Assembly (NCBI RefSeq): GCF_023109675.1
Contig: NZ_JALDUR010000005.1
Span: forward strand, 62,001-126,000
Origin: Streptococcus parasanguinis
Lineage (GTDB): Bacteria > Bacillota > Bacilli > Lactobacillales > Streptococcaceae
Direction: 5' to 3'
Length of the DNA stretch: 64,000 nt
Position numbers and translations under genes: made by a program. The notes beneath the pieces were generated by a model. It was given only the letters and a program-made list of their open reading frames with translations, was not told the DNA's origin and made no database searches. Below are positions 1 through 7,736 of the stretch, one piece after another. Each line of letters opens with the position of its first letter. Positions within the stretch are counted from its first letter, which is position 1.

Positions 1-615
1 TTTTATGAAGGGGTTTCCTGTATCCTAGGGGATAATGGTGTTGGGAAATCAACCCTCTTTCGTTCCATTCTCCAATTTCAGAAGTATAAAGGGAAGATTC
101 ATTGGAAGAATAGGCTATTAAAAAAGAAAAAAAGTCTATATGATGAGATAACATATGTGGTACAAGAGGCGGATAAGCAGTTTATCAGAGCCAGTCTCAA
201 GAAAGAACTTCAGTTAGATGACCTAGATAATGAGAACGATAAAAGAGTCAAGGAAGTCCTGCAATTGTTTGATTTGGAGAATTCCTTAGATAAGAGTCCC
301 TATCAGTTAAGTGGAGGACAACAAAAGATGGTTCAATTATTAACGATCATGACAAGTCAAGCCACTGTTGTCTTATTAGATGAACCGTTTGCAGGTTTAG
401 ATGATAGGGCTTGCGATTATGTTTGTAGGTGGATAAGGGAGGAGTGTCAAAAAGGACGTAGCTTTTTAATTATTTCCCATCGTTTAGATCCGCTTGTGTC
501 ACTAGTTGATTACTGGATTGAAATGACATCTACAGGGTTAAAATATCTTAAAGAAGTTTCTATCACAAGGCCACTAAGATCTCGTGGTATAGGAAATAAA
601 ACGGAGGTGAGATAG
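1..615 (+). CDS. ECF-type ABC transporter ATP-binding protein (5' end outside window)
   Basis: This is an ATPase subunit that would energise a vitamin (probably thiamine-precursor) ECF importer at the inner face of the membrane. The reading frame is open from base 1, so the N-terminus lies outside the window. A Walker A motif (GDNGVGKST) is encoded at about 31-57, the ABC signature LSGGQQ near 307-325, Walker B (VVLLDEPFAGLD) near 367-402 and the H-loop histidine in IISHR near 470-483. The TAG stop at 613-615 is one base from the next start, so the two genes are translationally coupled. Membership of the thiamine operon is inferred from the EcfT, TenA, ThiW, ThiM and ThiE genes downstream. 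I cannot tell whether one or two ATPase domains were present upstream. Confidence 0.85.
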   Translation, partial: FYEGVSCILGDNGVGKSTLFRSILQFQKYKGKIHWKNRLLKKKKSLYDEITYVVQEADKQFIRASLKKELQLDDLDNENDKRVKEVLQLFDLENSLDKSPYQLSGGQQKMVQLLTIMTSQATVVLLDEPFAGLDDRACDYVCRWIREECQKGRSFLIISHRLDPLVSLVDYWIEMTSTGLKYLKEVSITRPLRSRGIGNKTEVR

Positions 616-616
616 A

Positions 617-1267
617 ATGGTTAAAGTCCCCACTCAAACTCCGGTAACAATCCTCTTTTTACTACTTTTATCCTTGGAAACCTCCTTTGTTCCATCGGTT
701 CCTCTCAATCTATCGGTTGCCTTCTTTTGCATCGTCTATATGTGCTTTTATCGCAAGTTTCATATGATGATTTGGATGGTTTTCTTGGCTATCCTACCAG
801 GCTTTGCCAATTACTGGGCAGTTCATTTACATGGAGATGTTTCCCAAGCAGTTTTACTTGGAACCAGGGGTTTTGTGACAGTTTGTATAGGGATTGTATT
901 TATCTCAAGCATCTCACTAAAAGAGTTACTCTTGTATTTGGCACAAATGGGATTGTCACGGTCTTGGGCCTATGCCTTGTTAGTGGTTTTCAATGCTTTT
1001 CCGCTGATTCAGAAAGAAATTAAATCCATAAAGGAGGCCTGTTTGTTACGAGGGCAAAAATTGCATTTTTGGTCCCCTTTGATTTATAGCAAGGTCTTGA
1101 TTAGCGTCTTTAGATGGCGACATCTATACTTAAGAGCCTTATCAGCACATGGCTATGATGAAGATGCCATGATAGAAAAGTCCTATCGGAACTTTTATAT
1201 TCCCAGACAGACAAAAATCATCTACCTACTTATCTATTTAACCCTTCAAATCAGTCTGTTTTTATAA
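617..1267 (+). CDS. EcfT-like transmembrane component of ECF transporter
   Basis: A 216-residue, very hydrophobic protein with about five or six membrane segments. A soluble loop at residues 130-190 carries charged helices of the type EcfT proteins use to couple to the ATPases (LLRGQK at about 143-148, ALSAHGYDEDA at about 174-184, where other EcfT proteins have an Ala-Arg-Gly-type motif). It starts one base after the ATPase stop and is followed 10 bases later by tenA. By family knowledge it would be the scaffold joining the ATPase to a substrate-binding S component, with ThiW (two genes downstream) as the likely partner. It is shorter than general EcfT proteins (about 265 residues), as is common in dedicated vitamin operons. 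Confidence 0.75.
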   Translation: MVKVPTQTPVTILFLLLLSLETSFVPSVPLNLSVAFFCIVYMCFYRKFHMMIWMVFLAILPGFANYWAVHLHGDVSQAVLLGTRGFVTVCIGIVFISSISLKELLLYLAQMGLSRSWAYALLVVFNAFPLIQKEIKSIKEACLLRGQKLHFWSPLIYSKVLISVFRWRHLYLRALSAHGYDEDAMIEKSYRNFYIPRQTKIIYLLIYLTLQISLFL

Positions 1268-1277
1268 AGGAGTTATT

Positions 1278-1967
1278 ATGGAATTTACAGATATTGCTAT
1301 GGAATTATCCAGGGAGGCCTGGCAGGCTTCCTTTCAGCACCCTTTTATTTTACAGTTACAAAAGGGAAATTTAGATCCTTCCATTTTTCGCTATTACTTG
1401 ATTCAGGATGCCTACTACTTAAATGCCTTTTCAAAAGCCTATGATCACTTAGCTGAAAAAACTTCAAAACAAGAAATGAAGAGACTTTTGAAACAAAATG
1501 CTCAGAGCTTAGTCGAAGGTGAGTTATTTATCCGTCAACAGTTTTTCAAGGAGCTGGGGATTGATGACAAGGAAATGGCAGAGCAGCCGATTGCTCCAAC
1601 CTGCTACCATTATATTTCGCATATTTATCGTCAATTTGAAGAAGAGAACGTAGCCATTGCTTTTGCGAGCTTGCTCCCGTGTCCATGGTTGTACCATGAC
1701 CTAGGTAAGGCACTTAATCTTCGTCCTTCACCAGAAGTCCTTTATCAGAAGTGGATTGAAACTTACATTACAGATGAACTCGAACAGCAAATAAAAGAAG
1801 AGACGGAACTAGTCAATCAACTCTACAGTGAAAGTGACGAGCTAGACAAGAAAAAAATGCTCGAAGCCTTCCGAATTAGCGTTTATATGGAAGCACAGTT
1901 TTGGGAAATGGCCTACCAGCATCAAACATGGAAGAGCACTTTACAGGCTTTAGAAAAAGGAGATTAA
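1278..1967 (+). CDS. tenA: TenA family thiaminase II / aminopyrimidine aminohydrolase
   Basis: TenA enzymes hydrolyse degraded thiamine pyrimidines (or thiamine) to give the HMP moiety for salvage in the cytoplasm. The 229-residue length is normal for the family, and the catalytic cysteine is visible as Cys135 in the LLPCPWLY motif. The aromatic and acidic residues that frame the pocket (YYLIQDAYYL near residue 37; EGEL near 80) are present. The start is supported by AAAGGAG at 1267-1273. It sits between EcfT and ThiW, so salvage, uptake and phosphorylation of thiamine halves are made together. Confidence 0.92.
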   Translation: MEFTDIAMELSREAWQASFQHPFILQLQKGNLDPSIFRYYLIQDAYYLNAFSKAYDHLAEKTSKQEMKRLLKQNAQSLVEGELFIRQQFFKELGIDDKEMAEQPIAPTCYHYISHIYRQFEEENVAIAFASLLPCPWLYHDLGKALNLRPSPEVLYQKWIETYITDELEQQIKEETELVNQLYSESDELDKKKMLEAFRISVYMEAQFWEMAYQHQTWKSTLQALEKGD

Positions 1968-1973
1968 TGAAAA

Positions 1974-2498
1974 ATGAAAACCAACCAATTACAAATTCAT
2001 AAATTAACCGTCTTATCCATGATGATTGCCCTCGATGTGGTTCTGACACCTATCTTCCGTGTCGAAGGAATGGCACCTATGTCTAGTGTTGTGAATATTT
2101 TAGCAGGAACCATAATGGGACCAGTCTATGCTTTAGTCATGGCAACTGCGACTGCTTTTATCCGTATGACAACACAAGGAATTCCTCCTTTGGCCCTAAC
2201 AGGAGCTACCTTTGGAGCTCTACTAGCCGGACTCTTTTACAAATATGGTAGAAAATTCTACTTTTCTGCCTTAGGAGAAATCATCGGTACAGGAATCATC
2301 GGCTCTATTGTCTCTTATCCTGTTATGGTATTTTTCACAGGCTCAGCTGCAAAACTCAGTTGGTTTATTTACACACCACGATTTATCGGAGCTACCTTGA
2401 TCGGGACAGCCATAGCTTTTGTATCATTTCGATTTTTAATTACCCAGAAATTCTTTAAAAAGGTACAAAGCTATTTCTTTGAAGAAAGGATTGAATGA
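1974..2498 (+). CDS. thiW: ThiW, S component for thiazole (HET) uptake
   Basis: A 174-residue membrane protein with about five or six hydrophobic segments, matching the ThiW family, the predicted substrate-specific component of an ECF transporter for the thiazole precursor hydroxyethylthiazole. The N-terminal helix ([19 protein letters not shown]) and the glycine-rich [10 protein letters not shown] stretch resemble ECF S components. It would work with the ATPase and EcfT upstream and hand its substrate to ThiM, whose start overlaps the ThiW stop codon. The first in-frame ATG is used; the Shine-Dalgarno GGAG is at 1959-1962. Confidence 0.88.
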   Translation: MKTNQLQIHKLTVLSMMIALDVVLTPIFRVEGMAPMSSVVNILAGTIMGPVYALVMATATAFIRMTTQGIPPLALTGATFGALLAGLFYKYGRKFYFSALGEIIGTGIIGSIVSYPVMVFFTGSAAKLSWFIYTPRFIGATLIGTAIAFVSFRFLITQKFFKKVQSYFFEERIE

Positions 2499-3301
2499 TG
2501 CATACCTTCCAAAATCCCTTCCCTCTATCTGAAAGTCATTTAATCCATTGTATCACTAACGAAATTTCCTGTGAGATGGTCGCTAATGCAATTTTGGCTC
2601 TGGGATCTAAGCCAGTAATGGCAGATGACTCCAGAGAGGTCCTTGATTTTACCAAGCAAAGTGCAGCTATCTTATTGAATTTAGGACATTTGTCAGCTGA
2701 CAAGGAGCAAGCAATTCTTAAGGTAGCATCCTTTGCAGCTAAATCCTCGCTACCTATGGTTTTAGATGTGGTTGGCGTCTCTGCCTCTCCTATCCGCAAA
2801 ACCTTAGCAATGGATATTTTGAAATATTCTCCAACCATTATTAAGGGAAATATGTCTGAAATTCGAAGCCTAGTGGGTTTGAAGCACCATGGAGTTGGAG
2901 TGGACGCCAGCCAGAAAGATCAAGAAACAGCAGATCTAGTGAGTGTCCTGAAAGACTGGTGTCAAGGCTATCCAACAAGTACATTCTTAGTTACCGGTCC
3001 TAAAGATCTCATCGTTTCATCTAATCAAGTTGCCATTTTGACAAATGGTTGTCTAGAACTGGACTGGATCACAGGAACAGGAGATCTTGTAGGCGCTCTA
3101 GCTGCGGTCTTCCTTAGTCATGGGACTACAGCCTTTGAGGCATCTTGTCTCGCAGTGTCTTATCTGAATATCGCTGCAGAGAAAATTATAGACCGAGAAA
3201 TGGGGCTAGAAGACTTTCGTTTACAGACTCTTAATCAATTGTCTCTCTTAAAAAAGGATGCCAACTGGTTAGATGCAATCAAAGGAGGCTATTATGCTTA
3301 A
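2495..3301 (+). CDS. thiM: Hydroxyethylthiazole kinase
   Basis: ThiM phosphorylates hydroxyethylthiazole to its phosphate, the thiazole substrate of ThiE. The 268-residue protein has the ribokinase-like features of the family: an N-terminal CITNEI stretch, KPVMADD near residue 40, IKGNMSEI near 114 and the anion-hole loop TGTGD near 193-197. The residue after GTG is Asp197, where the Bacillus enzyme has cysteine. Two adjacent ATGs (2495, 2498) overlap the thiW stop; the second is better spaced from AAAGGA, so the true start could be 2498. The last eight bases overlap thiE, indicating tight coupling. Confidence 0.93.
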   Translation: MMHTFQNPFPLSESHLIHCITNEISCEMVANAILALGSKPVMADDSREVLDFTKQSAAILLNLGHLSADKEQAILKVASFAAKSSLPMVLDVVGVSASPIRKTLAMDILKYSPTIIKGNMSEIRSLVGLKHHGVGVDASQKDQETADLVSVLKDWCQGYPTSTFLVTGPKDLIVSSNQVAILTNGCLELDWITGTGDLVGALAAVFLSHGTTAFEASCLAVSYLNIAAEKIIDREMGLEDFRLQTLNQLSLLKKDANWLDAIKGGYYA

Positions 3302-3929
3302 AGAAACGCTTAGACTGTATCTGGTTACGAATCGCTACCAAGATCCGCTTGAAACCTTCCTTAAAAAAGTTGAGCAAGCTTGTCAGTCAGGTGTTACCAT
3401 GATCCAGCTACGAGAAAAACAGCTCACGACCAATCAGTATTATGAACTTGCAAAAATGGTGAAACAAATTACCGATACTTACCAAGTTCCTTTGATTATC
3501 GATGATCGTTTGGATGTGTGCCTAGCTGTCGATGCTGCAGGACTTCATATAGGAGATGATGAACTCCCAGTTTCAGTAGCCAGACAAGTCTTGGGCACAG
3601 AGAAAATACTAGGTGTAACTGCAAAAACAGTGAAAAGAGCACTCGAAGCAGAAGAATCTGGGGCGGATTACTTAGGAACAGGAGCAATTTTCCCCACAAC
3701 AACCAAGGAAAATGCCCCTATTACCCTCATTTCTACCTTAAAGGACATCTGCCAAGCAGTCGGTATTCCAGTCGTAGCGATTGGCGGTTTAACTTGTGAA
3801 AATATCCATCAACTTTCTGGAACAGGTATTGCTGGTATCGCAGTAGTTCGTGATTTGATGCAGGCAAGAGATATTGAAGCAAGAACCCAAGAATTTTTAA
3901 CAAAATTAGATCAAATCATCTCTAAATAA
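3294..3929 (+). CDS. thiE: Thiamine-phosphate synthase
   Basis: ThiE joins HMP diphosphate to thiazole phosphate, giving thiamine monophosphate. The 211-residue TIM-barrel protein shows IQLREK (diphosphate binding) near residue 39, DDRLD near 68, [10 protein letters not shown] near 83 and the GAIFPTTTK loop near 134, plus AIGGL near the end. A longer reading frame opens at 3273, but the ATG at 3294 lies six bases after the strong AAAGGAGG at 3281-3288 and gives the family-typical N-terminus [13 protein letters not shown], so I chose it. It is the last gene of the plus-strand operon and runs straight into a bidirectional terminator. Confidence 0.95.
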   Translation: MLKETLRLYLVTNRYQDPLETFLKKVEQACQSGVTMIQLREKQLTTNQYYELAKMVKQITDTYQVPLIIDDRLDVCLAVDAAGLHIGDDELPVSVARQVLGTEKILGVTAKTVKRALEAEESGADYLGTGAIFPTTTKENAPITLISTLKDICQAVGIPVVAIGGLTCENIHQLSGTGIAGIAVVRDLMQARDIEARTQEFLTKLDQIISK

Positions 3930-3974
3930 AAACTCTCTCATTCCCAATATATGGGGAATGAGAGAGTTTTTTTA
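3929..3974. terminator. Bidirectional terminator between thiE and thiD
   Basis: A near-perfect 15-bp stem (AACTCTCTCATTCCC at 3931-3945 pairing with 3954-3968) is followed by seven T on the plus strand and preceded by A residues, so it can end both the thi operon and convergent thiD. Confidence 0.9.
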
Positions 3975-4763
3975 ATCTTTATAAGTTGTATGGTTAACAG
4001 GACCAGAACCATGCCCAAGTTCAGGGGCATCTTGGATAGCTCTTGTGATAAAAGCCTTGGCCTTATCAACTGCTTGATAGAGGCTTTTCCCTTTTGCAAG
4101 CTCAGCAGTGATAACTGCAGCAAAGGTACAGCCAGTACCATGGGTATGGCAAGTTTGAATTCGTGGACTTTCCCAGACAAATTCTTCATCCTTTGTGAAG
4201 AGGAAATCTTTGGCACCACCTTCGAGGTGTCCTCCTTTGATAACAACTGATTGAGGCCCAAATTCTTTTAGGATCAAACGCCCAGCCTTTTGCATATCTT
4301 CTTGGTCTTTGATAGAAAAGCCGACAATTTCTTCTGCTTCAGGAAGATTGGGTGTAATAATCGTTGCAAGAGGCAGCAAATTTGTTTTGAGATAGTCTCT
4401 TGCACTTGTATCAATTAAAGCGTCTCCACTAGTAGCTACCATCACAGGATCAAGCACATAGGGACAATCAAGTTGCTTTAAGTAGGGTTGGATCATCTCC
4501 ATGATTTTCGTAGTCGCAAGCATACCAGTTTTTACAGCTTGAGGGGAAATATCTGAAAAAACACTTTCCAATTGAGCTTTCAGCATTTGAGGAGAAACAT
4601 GCTCTATTAATTGAACCCCCCTGGTATTTTGAGCGACAAGACTAGTTACAACGGCCATTCCATAGACACCTCTAGCTTGGAATGACTTTAAATCAGCCAT
4701 TATTCCAGCTCCACCGCTAGGGTCAGTTCCAGCAATTGTTAGAGCAACGGGTAAATAAGTCAT
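3972..4763 (-). CDS. thiD: Hydroxymethylpyrimidine / phosphomethylpyrimidine kinase
   Basis: ThiD phosphorylates HMP twice to supply ThiE with HMP diphosphate. The 263-residue ribokinase-fold protein has the N-terminal TIAGTDPSGGAGI motif (residues 9-21), the lysine-containing VIKGGH stretch near 194, and the catalytic HGTGCTFAA anion hole near 228. It is transcribed towards thiE but completes the same pathway. The leader carries a TPP riboswitch, so this gene is expected to be shut off when thiamine diphosphate is plentiful. A different product such as pyridoxal kinase is possible for single-domain ThiD proteins, but the riboswitch argues for HMP. Confidence 0.94.
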   Translation of the reverse strand: MTYLPVALTIAGTDPSGGAGIMADLKSFQARGVYGMAVVTSLVAQNTRGVQLIEHVSPQMLKAQLESVFSDISPQAVKTGMLATTKIMEMIQPYLKQLDCPYVLDPVMVATSGDALIDTSARDYLKTNLLPLATIITPNLPEAEEIVGFSIKDQEDMQKAGRLILKEFGPQSVVIKGGHLEGGAKDFLFTKDEEFVWESPRIQTCHTHGTGCTFAAVITAELAKGKSLYQAVDKAKAFITRAIQDAPELGHGSGPVNHTTYKD

Positions 4764-4854
4764 CTAAAACCTCCCAACCAGCTGAAGTTTGTATTTGGTA
4801 AAACAAGATAAAGTCTGTATCAAGAAGTCAATTAGTGGCTTATAAACCATTGTT

Positions 4855-4946
4855 ATTTTGTCCACTTCCATCAACTAGCATTACCTAGATCGAGTCAAAG
4901 GGTCTAACAGTCGTTAATCTCAGCTTTACGCACCCCTAGTGGTTGT
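4855..4946 (-). promoter_or_regulatory. TPP (THI-box) riboswitch upstream of thiD
   Basis: Read on the minus strand the leader contains, in order, ACTAGGGGTGC, GCTGAGATTAA, an ACCCTTTGA segment, a TCTAGGTAATGCTAG helix and the GGAAGT closing segment. These are the conserved pieces of the thiamine diphosphate aptamer in the right order and spacing. About 90 bases separate the aptamer from the thiD start, room for an expression platform. TPP binding is expected to reduce thiD expression. Confidence 0.9.
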
Positions 4947-4960
4947 TTTCTTTTTTCTTT

Positions 4961-4990
4961 AGTATAGCATATTTTTATACTTTATATCGT
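4961..4990 (-). promoter_or_regulatory. Extended -10 promoter for thiD
   Basis: On the minus strand TGCTATACT gives an extended -10 (TATACT complement at 4961-4966) just upstream of the riboswitch. The -35 region is weak, as often seen with extended -10 promoters. Confidence 0.6.
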
Positions 4991-5035
4991 AAGATTAGAT
5001 TAAAATTAGGTCCAAAATAGATATTTCCTTCAATC

Positions 5036-5060
5036 AAAAAAGAGCCCGCGGGCTCTTTTA
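5036..5060 (-). terminator. Terminator of the efp-asp23-nusB operon
   Basis: The GC-rich hairpin AAGAGCCC/GGGCTCTT is flanked by A and T runs directly after the nusB stop. On the minus strand it ends in six T residues. Confidence 0.9.
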
Positions 5061-5062
5061 TA

Positions 5063-5494
5063 CTATGCTTCTGTCACAAATTGACTGAGAACACCATTGA
5101 CAAAACGTGATGAAGTCTCATCTGAAAAGGCCTTAGCCAATTCGACTGCCTCATTCACAGCAACAATCTGTGGAGTGTCAAACTCTGTCATTTCAAAAAT
5201 TCCAAGGCGCAGAATATTTTTCTCTACCAAGGTCAAGCGTTCTACTGTCCAACCAGGCTTCAAATGTTGACCGATTTGTTGGTCTAATTGATCTTTTGAC
5301 TGATAAACGCCGGTCACGATATTCAAGAGAAAGGCCGGAAGATCAACTGTTGCATCTTCTGCCACGTCCTTATCATGCAGATAAGCAAAGCGACAAGCTT
5401 CGACAATGTCTCCATCGTACTCCAAGGCCATCAAGGCTTGGAAAGCACGCTCGCGTAAATCTCGACGTGATTCTAATAAAATTTCATCAGTCAT
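5063..5494 (-). CDS. nusB: Transcription antitermination factor NusB
   Basis: NusB binds boxA RNA with NusE/S10 and prevents early termination of rRNA transcripts. The 143-residue all-helical protein contains the family features RRDLRERAFQALMALEY near the N-terminus and IVAVNEAVELAKAFSDETSSRFVNG near the C-terminus. A longer frame opens at 5509, but GAGGA eight bases before the ATG at 5494 supports the MTDEIL start. That start overlaps the end of the Asp23 gene by eight bases, and the order efp, asp23-like, nusB is the usual Firmicute arrangement. Confidence 0.94.
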   Translation of the reverse strand: MTDEILLESRRDLRERAFQALMALEYDGDIVEACRFAYLHDKDVAEDATVDLPAFLLNIVTGVYQSKDQLDQQIGQHLKPGWTVERLTLVEKNILRLGIFEMTEFDTPQIVAVNEAVELAKAFSDETSSRFVNGVLSQFVTEA

Positions 5495-5876
5495 TGAGGA
5501 AGTCCTCATTAAACAAGTCTTTCAAGTCTGGTTTTGGAGATTTTTCTGTTGCAATCCCTACAACGTGGATATTAACCGCATCCAAGGTGACATCCGCCAT
5601 ATCATACACAGCAGATTTCACAGCCTTTTGGATCGCTACTGCTACAGATGGTACCGCCACTCCATATTCAAGGTAGAGATAAATATCCACTGAGACCTGA
5701 CCGTCTTCTTCTGTATGAAGGTAGACGCCACGACCAAGTGAGCGTTTTGAAAGGCTATCTGACACGCTCTTATTTTCAAGAGAGTAAACTCCCTCTACTT
5801 TTGCCGTTGCAATCGCAATAATTTTTTCTAATACACGTGGTGCAATAACGATGTCACCAAATTGTTCAGTTGCCAT
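5487..5876 (-). CDS. Asp23/Gls24 family envelope stress protein
   Basis: A 129-residue protein with the Asp23 signature: GDIVIAPRVLEKIIAIATAKVEGVYSL at the N-terminus and the acidic DIYLYLEYGVAVPSVAVAIQKAVK core. Relatives are abundant cytosolic proteins that associate with the membrane through partners and respond to cell-envelope or alkaline stress, but no enzymatic activity is known. It lies between efp and nusB in a minus-strand operon. The C-terminus (PKPDLKDLFNEDFLND) is charged and probably flexible. The position is conserved in streptococci, where it is usually annotated as hypothetical or Asp23. Confidence 0.88.
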   Translation of the reverse strand: MATEQFGDIVIAPRVLEKIIAIATAKVEGVYSLENKSVSDSLSKRSLGRGVYLHTEEDGQVSVDIYLYLEYGVAVPSVAVAIQKAVKSAVYDMADVTLDAVNIHVVGIATEKSPKPDLKDLFNEDFLND

Positions 5877-5912
5877 AGAAGTTCCTTTCTATTTGACACC
5901 CTGAGAGATCTC

Positions 5913-6473
5913 TTACGCACGAGAAACGTAAGTTCCTTCTGCAGTGTTGATAACGAGTTTTTGTCCTGCTTCGATGAAGTCTGGAACGTTTACAACAAGT
6001 CCTGTTTCCATTGTTGCTGGTTTTCCAGAACCAGTCACTGTAGCACCTTTGATCGATGGTTGAGTTTCTGTGACTGTCAATTCAACAGTAGTTGGTACAG
6101 TTACCCCAATCACTTCATTTCCGTAGAATTGAATTTTCACTTCTGAATTTTCAAGAATGTAAAGCAATTCATTTTCAACATTGACGACAGGGATTTCGTA
6201 TTGGTCATAAGTTTCTGTGTTCATGAAGTAGGCTGTGTCGTCCATTTGGTACAAGTATTGGGCTGGGACAGTCTCAAGAATCGCTTGTTCAAATTTTTCT
6301 TCTGGACGGTAGCTTGTGTCAAATGTAGAACCAGTACGGACATCACGTAATTTCATCCGCATGATGGTATTTCCTTTACCTGGTTTGTGGTGACTTGCTT
6401 CCAAAACGCGAATCAATTTTCCATCTGCTGTGACAAACGTCATACCAGCTCTTAATTTACTTGCTTCGATCAT
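5913..6473 (-). CDS. efp: Translation elongation factor P
   Basis: EF-P binds between the ribosomal P and E sites and relieves stalling at consecutive prolines. The 186-residue protein has the three beta-barrel domains of the family. The loop HHKPGKGN places Lys33 at the tip that contacts the peptidyl-transferase centre and that is modified in other Gram-positive bacteria. No epmA/epmB-like gene is visible here. It is the first gene of the efp-asp23-nusB operon and has its own promoter. Confidence 0.96.
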   Translation of the reverse strand: MIEASKLRAGMTFVTADGKLIRVLEASHHKPGKGNTIMRMKLRDVRTGSTFDTSYRPEEKFEQAILETVPAQYLYQMDDTAYFMNTETYDQYEIPVVNVENELLYILENSEVKIQFYGNEVIGVTVPTTVELTVTETQPSIKGATVTGSGKPATMETGLVVNVPDFIEAGQKLVINTAEGTYVSRA

Positions 6474-6511
6474 GTTTTATTACCTCTTTTTTTAAAAATA
6501 GATTACTCTTT

Positions 6512-6540
6512 ATTGTAACACACTATTTGATTTTTCTCAA
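6512..6540 (-). promoter_or_regulatory. Promoter of efp operon
   Basis: On the minus strand TTGAGA (6535-6540) and TACAAT (6512-6517) are separated by exactly 17 bases, 39 bases before the efp ATG. AAAGAGG provides the ribosome-binding site. Confidence 0.75.
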
Positions 6541-6621
6541 ACAGCAATCTTTTCTTTTTAGGAAGGAAAGAGTGCAGAGACTAGCGATTGGAGACTCTAC
6601 ATCTCTGAGCCTAGTTCCCTT

Positions 6622-7728
6622 CTATTCGTCAACAGGGACAATATTACCATCCGCATCTTTGGTCACATGGACATATTTGCCATCCACCTCAATGTAGAAG
6701 GTTTTGGGCTTGTCTTGAGCTGGTGCTGCTTGTTGTTGCAGATCATTTCCCAGAGCTTGACCCAGATTCATCCCCATAATCATATTCATGCCATTGCTAC
6801 CTTCATTTTTGGCAGCTGCCACCAAGGCCTCATTGCGGGCGCGACGCTCTTCAATTTCGATGGTATTGTACTTCATGGCTGCCAATTCACTGTCCAGTTT
6901 ATTAACCTTGGCCATACTATCAGCATCGTAGCTCAGATCTTCGATCAGGACATTGGTTAATTCAATACCATATAATTCTGACCACGTTTTGTTGACTTCG
7001 CGTTTTGCGACTTCATTGAAGACGTCTTGGTCTGCATTGATATTGTAGATATCTGCCTTATTTTCAGCCGTATATTTTGAAAGGGCGACGGCAATTTTTG
7101 GAGCGAGGTTTTGGCGCAAGGTTCCCTGAGCTACATCTTCCAAGGTAAAAGGTTTATCTGCCGTAATTTGGCGACTGACTGCACTGACATAGAAAAGAAC
7201 CGGATCTGCTATTTTGACATCATAGAGACCATAAAAGCGAATGCTCAGAAGCTGTTGGTAACGGTCGCTAAAGTACTCAACTGGATTTTGAGTGCCAAAT
7301 TTATTTCCTGTAAAAGGTTGCATCCGCACAAAAATAATTTCTTGTTGGGTGACCACTTGGCCTCCAAATGAGAAACGATTCTTGAACTGATCCCACGTTC
7401 CTTTCACACCACCCTTTTCAAACAACCAGGCATTTTCACCGGCTTGCCATTCGTGACTCCCTGCTTCTAGAAGGTCTCCTAGAAACGTTCCATTATTGAC
7501 CAAGAGAGCAACATAGCCTTGGGGAACAATGACAACAGAGCCATCTGTCAATAGACCCGTATTTTGGTTGCTCTGACGAGAGCGCCCATCTGGATCTTTG
7601 GTCAAGAGCTGTCCCTTAATGGCCAAAGCTGTTGCTGGAACAGCTTCCGGCAAGGTAATGGCTTCCTTAAATTTACTATCTTGAAAACTTGAAATGCCCG
7701 CTGAAAGGGCTGCTTTAATAAATCCCAT
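6622..7728 (-). CDS. SPFH/Band 7 domain protein, YdjI-like
   Basis: A 368-residue SPFH-domain protein related to Bacillus YdjI, a cytoplasmic, membrane-associated stress protein. Recognisable stretches are the N-terminal MGFIKAALSAGISS, VVPQGYVALLVNNG near residue 80 and a central SPFH region. A helical section (LDSELAAMKYNTIEIEERRARNEALVAAAKNEG) is followed by a C-terminal QQQAAPAQDKPKTFYIEVDGKYVHV tail, which resembles the docking tails of this subgroup. It begins eight bases after the stop of the YdjH-like gene, so they form an operon. In Bacillus the YdjG/H/I proteins recruit PspA; no PspA gene is visible here. Role in this organism is inferred, not shown. Confidence 0.8.
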   Translation of the reverse strand: MGFIKAALSAGISSFQDSKFKEAITLPEAVPATALAIKGQLLTKDPDGRSRQSNQNTGLLTDGSVVIVPQGYVALLVNNGTFLGDLLEAGSHEWQAGENAWLFEKGGVKGTWDQFKNRFSFGGQVVTQQEIIFVRMQPFTGNKFGTQNPVEYFSDRYQQLLSIRFYGLYDVKIADPVLFYVSAVSRQITADKPFTLEDVAQGTLRQNLAPKIAVALSKYTAENKADIYNINADQDVFNEVAKREVNKTWSELYGIELTNVLIEDLSYDADSMAKVNKLDSELAAMKYNTIEIEERRARNEALVAAAKNEGSNGMNMIMGMNLGQALGNDLQQQAAPAQDKPKTFYIEVDGKYVHVTKDADGNIVPVDE

Positions 7729-7736
7729 ACATTCTC

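Noticed and set aside
157..615. GTG at 157 as start of the first ATPase
   Set aside because: The same frame is open to base 1 and encodes the Walker A motif before 157, so the gene begins outside the window.
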